From NCBI GenBank assembly GCA_002189035.1, contig NEEC01000007.1, positions 868,001 to 932,000 on the forward strand: a stretch of DNA of 64,000 nucleotides, written 5' to 3'. The stretch's first letter is position 1, and every line of letters begins with the position of its first letter. Position numbers and translations under genes: made by a program. The notes beneath the pieces are model-generated. The model worked only from the letters and a program-made list of their open reading frames with translations. It made no database searches and had not been told where the DNA came from. The stretch is from Utricularia gibba. Taxonomy: Eukaryota; Streptophyta; Magnoliopsida; Lamiales; Lentibulariaceae. Below, in pieces: positions 23,834 to 36,087 of this stretch.

Positions 23834-26800
23834 TATGATCCTCTAAAGAAATCAAACAAACCTACCCTCATAAACCAACGACCTGTGTTCTCCTGTCTAT
23901 GTTCACTGTGCCTGCAGTCTGCCCGCTATGGATGCAGCAGTTCACTGACTTTTGATAATGGCATTTCTGAGTCAATGTATTCCTATTGGTTTTTTTACCT
24001 CCAGAAACGCATAAATGCTGAAAACAATCAAACACAGTAACACAGATCTAAGCACTAAGCTAACCGACCACGACAAAAATCAAAATTTGTTGCTACCCAC
24101 CACTCCATCACTAACCCATTTGACAGTAGACAGACGCATGTTTCGTTTTCTGGGGTGGTGGTGATCAGTAAGTTTGTTGTATTGTACCTTAATCTCAGTG
24201 AAATTGAACTGACAAACGCATCCCCACCAACGTCTGCGCGGAGCTCTACTGTCCCTGCAAATTTCGTCCATTTGTCTGTGTATTCTATTCAACCTCACTG
24301 TCCTTAGAAGCGAGCAGTGCCCACCACCTTGCCAAACAGTACCCCTCTGCAAGAGACACAGCAGGCAAAGGGTATTTATCCATCCCATATCGAGATAACC
24401 AAATCTCTTCCTGATGGAGATTGCATATTTGTCTGCAAACGGTTTTCCTTGCCGACCCTAGCAGACTAGAGAAGCTGTTTTTTTTTTTTTTTTTTTGCAT
24501 GCTAATTAAAATGAATATTAATCAAACATTAAATAAATAAATCTGCGAAAACAATTTTTGTACCTAAAATAAAAAATATTCGAAAATTTATCAACTCATC
24601 CTCTCACATGTGTAACCTCACTTCACTTCCAATAATTAAATAAAAACAAATGCTTTAAATATTATTGATATTTCGATCCAAAAATGAACAACTGCCACAA
24701 ATAAATACGACGTCGTCTTTGTGCTACGTTAGCTTATCTACTAATTGAAAAAAAACATGGGCCTAAGCCGGCCGCGTATGCCCGGCCCATCATGCCTTTT
24801 CACGGTGGGCCTGCGGTATAGTGTTCTACAATAGTGTATTCATTTAATATTAAAGGCGAATTAATTAGGTTTGATTGGATTAGCCCCGGCTCGCCTGTAT
24901 GGCCGGAAATGAAGAGGATTGGATTGAATTAAACTAATTAATTGAAAAAAAGATTAAAAAAATTAAAATGAAAATCGTATTCGATTGAAAAAATATGATT
25001 AAAACTATATTCAGATATTTTTAAAATTTGGTTTTCCATGGCACCTAGAGGTGGTTTGATACTAAAATATTGATATATTTAGATATAATGTAATTGAGTA
25101 TATTCATATATACTTAATTATATATAACGTTTAATATCTAAGAATATAAATCCGAGTATATAAGTAATATACATATAATTAGTCATCTCCTCCATTTATA
25201 TATATCAATCACATACTTAAAAAAGTAGCACATAAGTGATATAATCATACAAGATTGATATACATATATTAATTAATTAAACGATAATACATATTTAAAC
25301 TTGAATATAAACTTTCTATACTCTCTTATCAAACGCTTTATTAGGAGGAAGGCTACCATGGGAATGTCGTCCGAAGGGAGTGTTGGTCGATGTTCAAAAA
25401 CCGACTACTGGTCTTCAATTTGGAGCTGGGATCAAATTGAAAACGCACCAAACGCACTCATAGTGGTGCATTCATATTTGATGCCCTAGCCGTAGTAGGT
25501 CACATTTGAAACCATAGATCAATTCCTTAGGTGGAATTAAATTAGGGTTATTATAGTCGAAGCTTCATTGTCTCCGTGGGCGCACGCAATCAATGAGTAT
25601 ATATGTGGGTATTAAATAAAACATTTAATATTTAGGAATCATGCTACTCGCATTTGGATGAATTAAAAAAATGACTATACATTATAGATTGTGTTAAAAA
25701 ATAACCGGGAAAAAATTTATAATTTTTTTAACTCAATGTGTAAGAGAGCCACTTTTCTAAAATGACCTCTTACATTTTTGGAAATTAATTCTAACAAAAT
25801 ATAAATTATGTTTCTACAAATTTTTATAGATTTCTATTCTTTACTTGTATTTGATAACATCTATTTATAGAAGGGTGTTATTTGAAACACATACTTCATT
25901 TTCAGCATATCAAATTATGGAGGATTCTTTACTCCACACCTGAGGTGGATAGCACTATAATTACACTTGATGCATCATATTGAATGCTTCCCCAGTGGGC
26001 AATAATCAAACATGTGTGGTGAGCATGGGATGGGCTTTCAATTGGAGTTTACAAATATCTAAAGCATGGTTTTACAAGTAGAAATTATTGGGACAGGAAA
26101 CTTCTTTTTCATTCAAAGGACATTCATTTACATGTAAATAAACTAAGGTTGAGTTTGGGATCTCCAAAGCTCTTAAGGTTTTCAAATGCGGAATAACTAA
26201 AATAACGTAACTCAATTCAATTGCAAATTGGACTCACTAACCTATGTTGTAAACTAATGTTTCATGGTTTATCGCGATGGTTATTATTAATTATTTTGAT
26301 TGTCAAACGATGATAATAAAAACAATTATTTAGGCACAACTTCCAATTGATTTATCTTAAATTGTGCGGGACAAAACTTTAAAAGGATTCGATGTCACGT
26401 GTGCTCGCTTCTCTTTTAGTATAGCATAGAATACAATAATTGATTGTGTACCAAAAAACATCATTATTACAACGTACTTACGAACAACATGATAATTAAA
26501 CTAGGGGTGTCCACATTGTATAAGTAAAAAAAAAAAAATTATATTGTATTTCCACCAAGATGCAACCTTATCTAATGTTAAATAAGATACCATTTTTATC
26601 TTACCCATATTTAACCTAACGCTCAACCAATATTTTAAAAAATCACAATTGAATAATCGTTCTTAAAATAATAAAAATAAACCGTATTTCAATATTTTTT
26701 TAAAACAAAGATTCAACCACCATATAGCCGTTCGAGAGGTTTACCATTTTTTTTTTTTTGTGATTTGAAACATGTTTCTCCACCACACCCTTTTCTCTTT

Positions 26801-27245
26801 GCTCCAATTTGGAGGTATGCAACAAGTATAATGACTTGGATATTCTTTATTTGAGTTAATTAGAAAATTGGTCATTCGTAAATTTTTTCATATATTAAAT
26901 TAAAAATTTTATAATAGAGATGACTCATTTTCTCATATATTAATGAAATGATTGTCAAATTTCTAATATACCCCCTAAATGTTATGATACGAGAGATGAC
27001 AAGAAGAGATGCGTAAAAGAAGTGCGTCGAGGGAGGTGCAGGTGCAGCCGTAGGTGGCTACAGGGTAGTTGTTTGGTTGATCTTGAAGTCCTCTTTTAAT
27101 TCTACAGCTGTAAATGCTATAAATTACATGCACCTATATGATTAAATAAGTCCACAATTATGCAACTACCACTCCTCTTTTATTTTCCTTGGTGCCTCCT
27201 CTTCATAACGCTGCTGTCTCTTCCTCTTCCTCTCTTCATGACTCC
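23834..27245. other. Intergenic, AT-rich
   Basis: About 3.4 kb. It includes the Aux/IAA 3' region and a T20 run near 24478-24497. An extended AT-rich stretch rich in TATA/ATAT steps (about 24950-25310) contains no convincing gene. A short plus-strand frame at 25301-25489 has no recognisable domain. Confidence 0.5.
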
Positions 27246-28846
27246 ATGGCGTCATCTTTACAAGACGGCCCTCCAAATCCTTCCTTCGCCATCAGGGGAC
27301 CCAAACCCCTCTTCCCGCGAAGCCTGTCCACCAAAGAGTGGCCGCGCCCCGACACGCTCTGCCTCCCCCTGCCCCCGCGTCTAAGCGCCAACGCCGCCGC
27401 CACCCTTTCACTGCAGGAGCACGACTTCCACGCACCGCCCACCCCGCGCCTGAGCTTCACCCCCGAGACCTCCAACGGGGACTGCGGGGACGCCGTCGAG
27501 TACTACCGGTGCGTCTCCTCCGTGCTGAAGAAGGACGGCCAGGTTCTCTGCGTCGCCGCGTCGAATGGGATCGTGTACACGGGCTCTCAGAGCAACGTCA
27601 TTCGCGTTTGGAAGTTGCCGGAGTTTGCGGAGTTGGGGCAGATTAAGACGAAGGCTTGCATTGTGGTCGCTTTGCAGGTTGACAACGATAAGGTCTACGC
27701 CGCGTACGCGGATTGCAAGATTCGGGTCTGGCGGCGGACTAGTGACGACGGCGTGCGACACCTCAGAATCGGAACCCTTCCCACGGCGGCCAGCTTCTTC
27801 CGGGGTTACATCGGCGGCAGGGATCGAATGGTAATTTCCCTATCTAACTTGGTCACATTTTTACTTGATAAAAGGTTATTATCAGAAAGAACAGTGTGCC
27901 ACCATGGCGCGAGGAGACAACTTGAGTGCTGTCCTACAGGGTAGGACGGTAATTTCATATAGTTACTTTATTGGGCATGGTATGACATTATGTGAATTGG
28001 GCCTCGTGACTCGGGGAGAGAATCAATATGCGCTACCCTACAGGGGTACTATAGTAACTTCACTCAGTTGTTGGCCTAGCTTTGGCATAATATGCGTAGT
28101 AGTTACTACTAACGTACGAGTTTCTGTACTCATTTTCAGATCAAACATTTGGGACCGATATCATGCCTAGCAATTAACGCGGCGGAGGACATTTTGTACT
28201 CATCTTCGTTCGACAGAACGGTTAAGGTGTGGCGGGTGTCTGATTTCTGCTGCATCGAGACGATCCAGGCGCACACCGAGCCCATAAACGCCGTCGCGGT
28301 ATCGGAGGACGGGGTGCTCTACACCGCCTCCGACGACGCCACCGTTCGGGTGTGGCGGAGGAACTTTTGCTCAGGGGGCAGGGCGCATTCCCTCACCATT
28401 ACCCTGCCACGAAATACTCCCCCGTGAAAACACTCGCTTTGACTTCCGACGCCGCCGTGCTCTACGGCGGCTGCAGCGACGGGTACGTCCATTACTGGCT
28501 CAAAAGCTGGTTCTCCGGCCAGCTGCAATACGGCGGCGCGTTGGCGGGGCACACGCACGCCGTGCTCTGCCTGTCGACGGTGTCAAATTACGTGGTGAGT
28601 GGCTCCGCGGATTTGACGAGTAGAGTTTGGTCGAGGAGGATGGATGGGATTCACAGCTGTGTCGCAGTGTTGAGGGGCCACCGTGGACCAGTGCGGTGCG
28701 TCGCGGCGGTGCCATTTTCCGAGGAAATGGGAGACGAGAGCTTCACTTTCTGCACCGGAAGTTTAGACGGCGTGGTCAAGGTGTGGAGGATTAGGAACAC
28801 GGCGACCCAACAAAGTGTTGGCCAACACAAGTCCGGCGAGTACTGA
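27246..28846 (+). pseudogene. WD40 repeat protein (JINGUBANG-like), frameshifted
   Basis: Exon 1 (27246-27830, from MASSLQDGPP) and exon 2 (28140-28846) join in phase 0. Repeats appear as GQVLCVAASNGIVYTGS, VIRVWKLPEFAELGQIK, KIRVWRR, ISCLAINAAEDILYSSSFD, TVKVWRVSD, YTASDDATVRVWRR, VYYVSGSADLT-like blades and a last FCTGSLDGVVKVWRI. This suits a seven-bladed propeller of the plant JINGUBANG-like group; some members negatively regulate pollen germination. In exon 2 the frame breaks after HSLTITLP at about 28409. The continuation AKYSPVKTLAL needs one extra base (CCA-GCG-AAA expected, CCA-CG-AAA found), and the unrepaired frame stops at 28425-28427. The rest of the gene, including the final two blades, is undamaged. 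It is either a recent null allele or a sequence error. Confidence 0.75.
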
Positions 28847-31019
28847 GGTCTGCAAATGGACCTTCAGCAACGTTGTGGTATTTACACTGTCATATTAGAA
28901 CAATCCAAGACGGTAATAACACCTTGTTAACTACGTAAACAAAGAAATTGCTATTTTAATTTATTCGATAAGTATGATTAATTTATATAAAATTAAATGA
29001 TTTAGTTAGATAAGAGTATATTTATAGAATGGAATTAAAAATTAACGTATGCTTTGACATAAAGGAAACTTTGGAAAAGAGCCCTTATTTTTATATTGTA
29101 CCATAATATAGACCCGGGCCTGTCTTAAAAGAGCCCAGAAGGCCCACTAGACCCGGACATCAAATAGCAGCTGCAACGCAGTAACCTGTATCATATAATG
29201 CACAATAATCAAAATCATAATTAACATAATTAAATTTATTATTATTATTATTATTATTATTACAAATATTTGTTGTTACTCACTCACCCATAACATAAAA
29301 CATTTATACTCAATACAGTACAAAATAAAATATTAATAAAACCTTTTTCAGCATAAAGGCTTTTTTTTGTTTTTACTTTAAATTTGTATGATAGAGGGGA
29401 CAATTTTGATAAGAATTTGTAAAGTAGTCCATGATTACACAACGACTCAGAGAAAAATTCAGCACGTGAGAAACGTGCTCCACCTAAATCACGCGGTCAT
29501 GTCCCAAATTGCTAACGTGGGCGTGTAATAGGAAATTATAATCTTACCCCTGATACAAGAGTCCCGGTTCTGACGCGAACCCGGCTTGTAATAGAAATAA
29601 AACGAACCAAATATATGTTTTTTTAATTAAAACATATTACACACATGTCCGTACGCAAATATATCGTTTCGGACATCATATATAAATGAAACATGTTAAA
29701 AAAAAAAAAAGCAAACTTATCTCAGTACGGAAACATCGGCTGTGTGTATATTTAAAACAAAAAGGCACTCTGCTTCCCCTCGATGGCGCAATTTATCTGC
29801 CCGAGTGGCTGCAGCCTCGGCGGCGGTCGGTGGTTGACGAGTACTTTTCAGGCCAGTCGGGTGGTGGTAGCCGGTGGGGAGTTCGAATTGCACCACGATA
29901 AGGCTTGGCGCGACCATGCGTTCTCTCTCATGTACCTAAACAAAAATTTTATGCACACATTGATCGTTTTTTTCAAATAATATATGATGCGTGGCTACTT
30001 TCGTAATTCACGCATGAGAATATTAATTGATTGACATAATTACATTTAGGTTAAGACAAGTAGTGTTAGACCAGGAGGAGATTTCGGGAATATTGTTTTT
30101 GGGGTTAGAAATTTTGATGAAATTTAAAATATGATCATATAGAACGATGTTGGTCCACGTATCCATTTGGGCAGGCGCATTGGCAAGCACCCCGTCATTC
30201 ATTAGTGAAGTGACTGTGTACACGTGTTACCCAACTCGGCTGCACTGTGGCTATATATATATGAAGAAAATACAAGCTTTACAATGACGTTTCTATCCCA
30301 ATCGTCGATCGCTGTGTAGGTAGAGTTGGTTAGAGGATACGAGGATAAACGGGTAATTAACCTGCCCAACAATGGTGATCCCTACATTCAACAATCTATC
30401 ACGTTGTGTTTTCAAACTTTTCGGCAGGAGGAGAGAATAGAAGAGCACTCCATGGCTGAATTACCGGCTGGATTTATTGTGAGAGGTAAAAAACATTGAA
30501 CAAAGTCGTCCAATAAGATGCAAGCAGTCTTCATTCAGGCGCCGTACAAACAAGCTGTGTTCTGCAAATTGCACAGTTGCTTCGGACCCTCTGGAGCTGT
30601 CCAGAAACGCAAATGTCTCCAATCAAAACGGCACTGATTTAAAAATGCTTGTCCTTCTCTCTCAGTTCTTGTCTTGATGTCACTGGTTCTGCTGCTGGTT
30701 TATGAGGCTTTCAGGGCGAATGCGTGTTTCATTACTTGGGGTGGTAATAAGGTGATGGATAATAGGAATGCGAATCCCGACGAATGAAGCTGAAACTGCT
30801 GCGTCGTGTCTGAATTGGAATGGAAGGGATGAAGCTAATATGCGCCACTCAGATACTGTAAATCTTATGGAGCTTCGCCATGTACGATTTTTTTGTTATT
30901 TTTGTGCATGAACATGAAATGGACACATCACCACCACATGTGCTTATATTATTAGTATCAGTTCTTCACACTCCATGTACAAGCAGTTCGTCTCGTCATA
31001 TAAATCTCTTTCCAACACA
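28847..31019. other. Intergenic with ATT microsatellite; ERF promoter
   Basis: About 2.2 kb without supported genes. It contains the WD40 3' end, a trinucleotide microsatellite, AT-rich DNA, and the upstream region of the ERF gene. A CACGTG G-box lies near 29464, too far from either gene to assign. Confidence 0.5.
29236..29262. repeat. (ATT)n microsatellite
   Basis: About nine uninterrupted ATT units in AT-rich intergenic DNA, likely length-polymorphic. Confidence 0.9.
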
Positions 31020-31915
31020 ATGGATGAGCGGCCGTGGATTCTGGGCGCCGGGGAGAGTATGGCGGGAAAAGTTACCGGGAGAAAATCGGGTTACCGGGGC
31101 GCGAGAATGAGGGTATGGGGAAAATGGGTGTCCGAGATCCGTCTCCCCAAGAAGAAGACGCGGGTGTGGCTGGGGACCTACCCTACGGAGGAGATGGCGG
31201 CGCGTGCACACGACGTGGGCGCGTTAGCCTTCAAGGGGAAATCAGCGGTTCTCAACTTCCCCCATCTCAGGGACTCTCTCCCTCGCCCAGCGTCTCTTTC
31301 TCCCAGAGACGTCCAGGCGGCGGCGGCGAAGGCGGCGGCGATGGGAGGAAGAGTGGTGCTAGGCTCTGCGCCTGATCCAGTCATGAATTCGGCCCCACCT
31401 TCTCCGCCGAGCTGGGCGCCAAACGATGCCGATTTAGAGACTGATCTCGGGGAGATAACTGATCTACCCTGCCTGGAGAGCAGCTACCATGAATCCACCA
31501 GCAGCTTCGACAACTTCGACGCGGCGGAGGAATGGATCCCCTGGGGCGCGGAGGATGACTTTTCCGATCGAGTAGGAACTGGTGTCATTATGATTAACAG
31601 CACATTCACCTTCGGGGTGAATGGATCGGATACCACATCCTTTCCACAGGTAGATTATGATTAACAGCACATTCACCTTCGGGGTGAATGGATCGGATAC
31701 CACATCCTTTCCACAGGTAGCCCCCAATCCTTATTCACTGACACGACCCACCAACTAAACCTTTCGAACATCATAACAAAAGAAAATCAATCACACATAC
31801 GACAGAAAACATTTTATTCACAATCTCGTTCTTAGTCTTTGGTAATCAATTTTGCGTCATCATAAGATGCACATCATAACCATTTTTTTTTTCTCTCTTT
31901 CTGCAGAACGAATAA
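31020..31915 (+). CDS. AP2/ERF transcription factor, DREB-type group III (TINY-like)
   Basis: A single AP2/ERF domain occupies about residues 24-82: [51 protein letters not shown]. The WVSEIR strand has the Val and Glu found in DREB-type factors. The trailing [18 protein letters not shown] is characteristic of the TINY/ERF group III branch, which binds DRE/GCC elements in cold, drought or ethylene responses. The acidic C-terminus ([13 protein letters not shown]) is a likely activation region. A CAG|GTAG donor at 31649 joined to the acceptor at 31906 gives ...SFPQNE and 212 residues; without splicing it ends ...FPQVDYD at 31664. The donor region is duplicated exactly. The start MDERPW at 31020 is one option; ATGs at 30975 and 31059 are also in frame, and TATAAAT lies just upstream at about 30999. 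Confidence 0.88.
31587..31720. repeat. Exact 67-bp tandem duplication across the ERF splice donor
   Basis: The block at 31587-31653 is repeated base for base at 31654-31720. Each copy encodes or covers [20 protein letters not shown] and ends in the splice-donor word CCACAGGTAG. The first copy is in frame. The second, offset by 67 (not a multiple of three), is read out of frame and reaches a stop after five codons. Confidence 0.95.
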
Positions 31916-33894
31916 GGAGATCAAAGATGCCACCGTGAGGCTGTCGCCCCATGAAGGAAGTGCAGCTCCTTGCTTTGCCTTTTAAAGCAAAGTACTATGG
32001 TGTTCTCCAAAAGAAAAAAAAAAAGAAGCACTTTACTTCCTTTATTTCTCATGTGCCTCTTTACAGGAGGAATTCAAAAATCAAATTCCAAGGAAACCAA
32101 CAAAGACGATCCATTTGACAGTAAAATCCATTAGATCGAGCATCTAGTTACATTAATCATACCCACACTTTAAATTCAATTAATTTGGTTTTAAAAATAC
32201 TTATAAGTTACATTAAAATAGGTTTCAAATTAAGAATAATTTGTGTTCTACGAGGAAACTATTACTACTTTTCAAGAATTAACAATAAGTTCCGCAACTT
32301 TCAGAGTGCATGGTTTTCAAGATCGATTAATTTTTACTTGATGATTAGCTAATATATTTCCGATCACAAAAAGCAAACTTCCGACAAGAAACCACGTCAA
32401 TCGGAGCGGGCATTAATGGTGAAAGAGAGTCGGTACGAAAGCGGGGTGCGTCTGAGATTTTTTTAAAGCAGCATCACCAACACTGTCTGATTTCCAAACA
32501 AAACCAATTTTCAATCCAGAAACCCAAGTCTCCCAAGAGTTCCACTTCGTCGTTACAAACCCAATCAACCATTTTTGGTTAGAAATCAACCGGGGTGAAT
32601 GTTCATTTCTAACACCAGAGTTATGCAAACTGCGGTCTCCTTGTTCAATGCATCAGCTGGCTTCTGAGTCAGCTGCCGGCCCTCAAACATGTTTGCCTTC
32701 GTTTCACTGAGAAACAGCCTCTGAGTTGGACCCGACACCAAGCCACCAAGTTAATGATTCTTATTAAATTAAGGAGATGAGAGTCTACACAAGTGGTTGT
32801 AATCAGCAACTTTTTCATCCCAAAAACACCATGGTCAGTGTCTAATACCGGGGTTCAGACGAGTGCCCCTCAACTGGTTTACTAGATTAGGGTTTCTAGA
32901 TCCCATACTTGGATTATGCTGAAATCATATCGGATTATGACCCATTTCACGATTCATACTTTACGAATATCATATAAAAATGCCACCATTCTCATTTTAT
33001 TTATCACATGCTATAATAACAAATTAATATAAAAAATGGTCAATTTTATTTGTAATTATGATGGTACATGAGCCTCACGTCATTTAGAAAAATGACCACA
33101 CACATATTATATTTTAAACACTAAAACAATGTTATGTAAAATTTTTGAAACATGTTTTTACTTTTCAAATTTATTTTTTAAAAAATAAAAATAAAAAATA
33201 AAAGTAATCAACTTATTACTTTTTCAAAAATAAATTTTGTAGTATTAAAATTATTCTAGAACAAAACTGTTTTTATTTATGAAAAATAAAAATATGTTAT
33301 AAAAAATTTTAAGAACATTCATTAAATTAAAAAAATTACATTATTAAGGGTCAATTTTATTACACAATATCTCACACACTGGAATAGTGTACTTCGACTT
33401 GTACAATTTTCATCCACGGAAATAGCATCAAATGGATTAAGACAAGAATAGGATTTAAAATCAGCAAGGTCCAAGAGGGCCACGTTGCAACAAATTATTA
33501 CGGGGTCCCTGTCCCCATGGGAGCAGTAGACCCTGTCTCAATGAACACTCAATAATTGCCCAAGTTGTACGTCACTCGAACCCCTCCTTTTATTTAAAGC
33601 GTCGCTTTCCACCGCACACGTTGAGATTCTAACGTACGCTGCTTTACAAAATACTGCATGCAATTCCATGTTTTTTTTCCATTCAAATAATTTAAAAATA
33701 AAAAAGGTTCAATTATTGTTTTAGTGATTTGTGGCCCATACATAATGGGCCGAGTCGCATTCAAAGCCCAATTATAGGCCCATTTATGCGGTTTGGACGT
33801 CTGTGAACCATAGATTACCTTCCATATAGAGATGACATTAATCTGTAAACGCAGATGAAGTGGGTTGAGGGTGAAACTGAGTTTCGGAACATGT
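31916..33894. other. Intergenic, AT-rich
   Basis: About 2 kb between convergently arranged ends of the ERF gene and the early nodulin-like gene. It is AT-rich with A/T homopolymer-like stretches near 33170-33350. No coding sequence or element boundary is supported. Confidence 0.5.
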
Positions 33895-34474
33895 TCATGG
33901 CAGCAATAAAAGAAGACCCAGGATGGTGTACTCCTGCAGGGATGGAAGAGATCCGGCACTCGACGGCGACGGTTGCGGTGGGTATGGATCACGGTGCTTT
34001 GACATCACCTCCACCATCAATCTCTGCCCATTTCTGCACCTCTCCTCGTCTCCACTGACGAAATACGCCGGTCCGGGCTGGTCCAAAATGATGACAGTCC
34101 TCCCGTCGTGGAAAACAGAGATGGGGTGGCTCGAGTTGCAGTGATAGTATCCCACTTTGTCCACCACTTCCACAGAATCGTTGCTGTACTTGAAGCCTGA
34201 AGAATGACATGACAATTTTCTTTTGGTAGAATTACTGCGAAAATGAGTGTGATGCAGTAAAAGGGAATAATGGTGATCGCTTACTAAGGGAATCCCCGAC
34301 GTGGAATCTCTTGCTTGAGGCCCACCGTGAGTACATTTCACCATCCTGCGGGGGAGGAAGTCGCCACCCGTCGCTGCCCCCGACCTCGATTTCCTTCGCT
34401 GCGACGGCGGCTGTCATGCAGGCGATGACCATAGCAAGGATGCAGGAGGAAAGAGTCTTACGAGGAAAAGCCAT
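33895..34474 (-). CDS. ENODL: Early nodulin-like protein (phytocyanin fold, GPI-anchored)
   Basis: Two exons (34285-34474, 33895-34196) join in phase within VGDSL|SFKY, the usual phytocyanin intron site, giving 163 residues. A signal peptide of about 26 residues (ending MTAAVAA) is followed by the plastocyanin-like domain: EIEVGGSDGWRLP, YSRWASSKRFHVGDSLSFKY, and PGPAYFVSGDEERCRNGQ. The two Cys of the structural disulfide (in YYHCNSSHP and ERCRNGQ) are kept. The distal His and Met ligands of copper-binding phytocyanins are not, as in other ENODLs, so copper binding is unlikely. NSS and NDS are possible N-glycosylation sites. A short Pro/Ser linker leads to a hydrophobic tail (ILGLLLLLP) typical of a GPI attachment signal. 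Such proteins sit on the outer plasma membrane. Confidence 0.9.
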
Positions 34475-34774
34475 AACATGTGTTCTAATTTCCTCTCGGG
34501 ATATGGATGGAGTTTAAATGTATCTCAGTGACGAAGTGGGGCGAAGTGGTTATTAGCGGTTCAAAGATCGTGGGTTCCGGAAAACCTTCAGAGCCATAGT
34601 TGGGCTGTTGACATCCATTCGATTGGGCTTTGGAAATTCCTAAGCCCATTGAAGAGTACATTCTTGTTTGACATTGAACTCGAGCTCTGCAGTTGGAATA
34701 CAAATTATGTGAAATCCCTCTGAAAACTCTCGGCGAGGGAAAAAATAAAGTCACAGATTCATATGATGGATTCT

Positions 34775-36087
34775 TCAGACTCCAAACATCAAGTCCATGA
34801 CCTTGGACACCAGCGACCTTGCTGGTGTAGCAATGGTTCCGGAAGGCTGCTTCAGACTGGAAGCGCTGGTTTGGATGTATGCCGGACTAAGAGAAGCTTT
34901 AAAACCATTGGATTCAAAACCTGCCGGTGGTGGTAGTGGCAAGAACTCCGGGCTGTTGAGTCTTGAATCCAGTGCTTGTCGTTGCATCGGATCCACAGGC
35001 TTCACGCCGATGATGAGAACCCCGTTTAAGTCCATGCCATTTTTGCCTAATGCTTTGTGGGCATCGGATCGGTGCTGAAATCAAGCAGGTGGTGTTGGTG
35101 AATAATTAATGGGTCTGAGGATAAGAATCATGGAACAAGGAAAAGAAGGGAAGAAAAAGCTAACCTGATATAGAATGTGCATCCAATTCGCACTTCCTGG
35201 ACCAGGAACGTGTCTTAGGATCACCCCGCATTTTTCAAACTCCCGTAAAACAAGATTCGTGTCGGCTGGTGAAAATCTGAAGAGGAAATTTGACAGAAAA
35301 ATGCTTAGAAACAGAGAAAATGCTGGAACGTGTCATGATGGCATAGGTCCATCGGCACCAATTTTCATCAATGCAATCACAACCTCACAATATTATATAT
35401 GTGGTATCCTAGCGAAAAAGAACGTAGATGATTGATATCTTAGAGAGTCAAAAAATTATGGCACAGTATCGAGGGGATTGAACATGCATACCCGTAAACA
35501 GTAACCCATTCCTCTTCATCCGGCCCTCCAATAGGTGGGAAGCTTTTCTTTAATTCAGGCCGTGCAACCTCCCTCGGTCGAGGAACAGTTATGAGCGCAC
35601 CAGGCTGAACAACACCTTCAACAGGTGACCCTTTTCCCCTATCATCTGAATCTGCACTGCCACGACTCTTAGCAGGTGTCCATAAGCTTGAATTCAACAA
35701 AGGACTTTGTTGGGACTGCTGTAATGGCGTCTTAGTTGAGCCATCATAAGAAGAGGTTGCATCCGTCTTGCCTCTAGGAGTTGAATGTTGCCTACTAAAA
35801 CTTGATATTGGAGTCCTCGGATCCGACTTGATATCAGGTGACACTGGATGCGCCGGAATCCCCATTTCTGGGGAAGCCTGAATCTTATCATCCAGGGTAA
35901 AGACTGGAGGGGGAGGAAGATCAGAACTAGCAAAGTTTTCACGCCACATAGCTGAAACAGCAGCTGCCTGCCCTGGTGTACTAAACTTCCCGCCAGTTCG
36001 ACGAGGTGAGATGGGTGATGCTAAATCTTGATAAAATAATGATTTCCTCCCCACAGATCGAGGCAATTTCTTGATGTCAGACTGCAT
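34775..36087 (-). CDS. NUP35: Nuclear pore complex protein NUP35 (MPPN/RRM-type domain)
   Basis: Three coding exons (35492-36087, 35165-35276, 34775-35074) sum to 1008 bases, 335 residues, matching plant NUP35. Conserved segments run in order: GRKSLFYQDLASPISPRR, STPGQAAAVSAMWRENF, DLPPPPVFTLDD, GKGSPVEGVVQPGAL. The RRM-like Nup35 domain spans EEEWVTVYGFSPADTNLVL, VPGPGSANWMHILYQ and NGVLIIGVKPVDPMQRQAL. The C-terminal amphipathic membrane-binding end is SLVSKVMDLMFGV. The family links the inner ring of the pore to the nuclear membrane. The start MQSDIKKLPRS lies just inside an exon whose acceptor is near 36112, so an upstream untranslated exon (roughly 36400-36600) is likely. Confidence 0.95.

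Noticed and set aside
27260-27760. Long antisense frames across the WD40 first exon
   Set aside because: They are mirror images of a GC-rich coding exon; the sense strand carries clear WD40 motifs.
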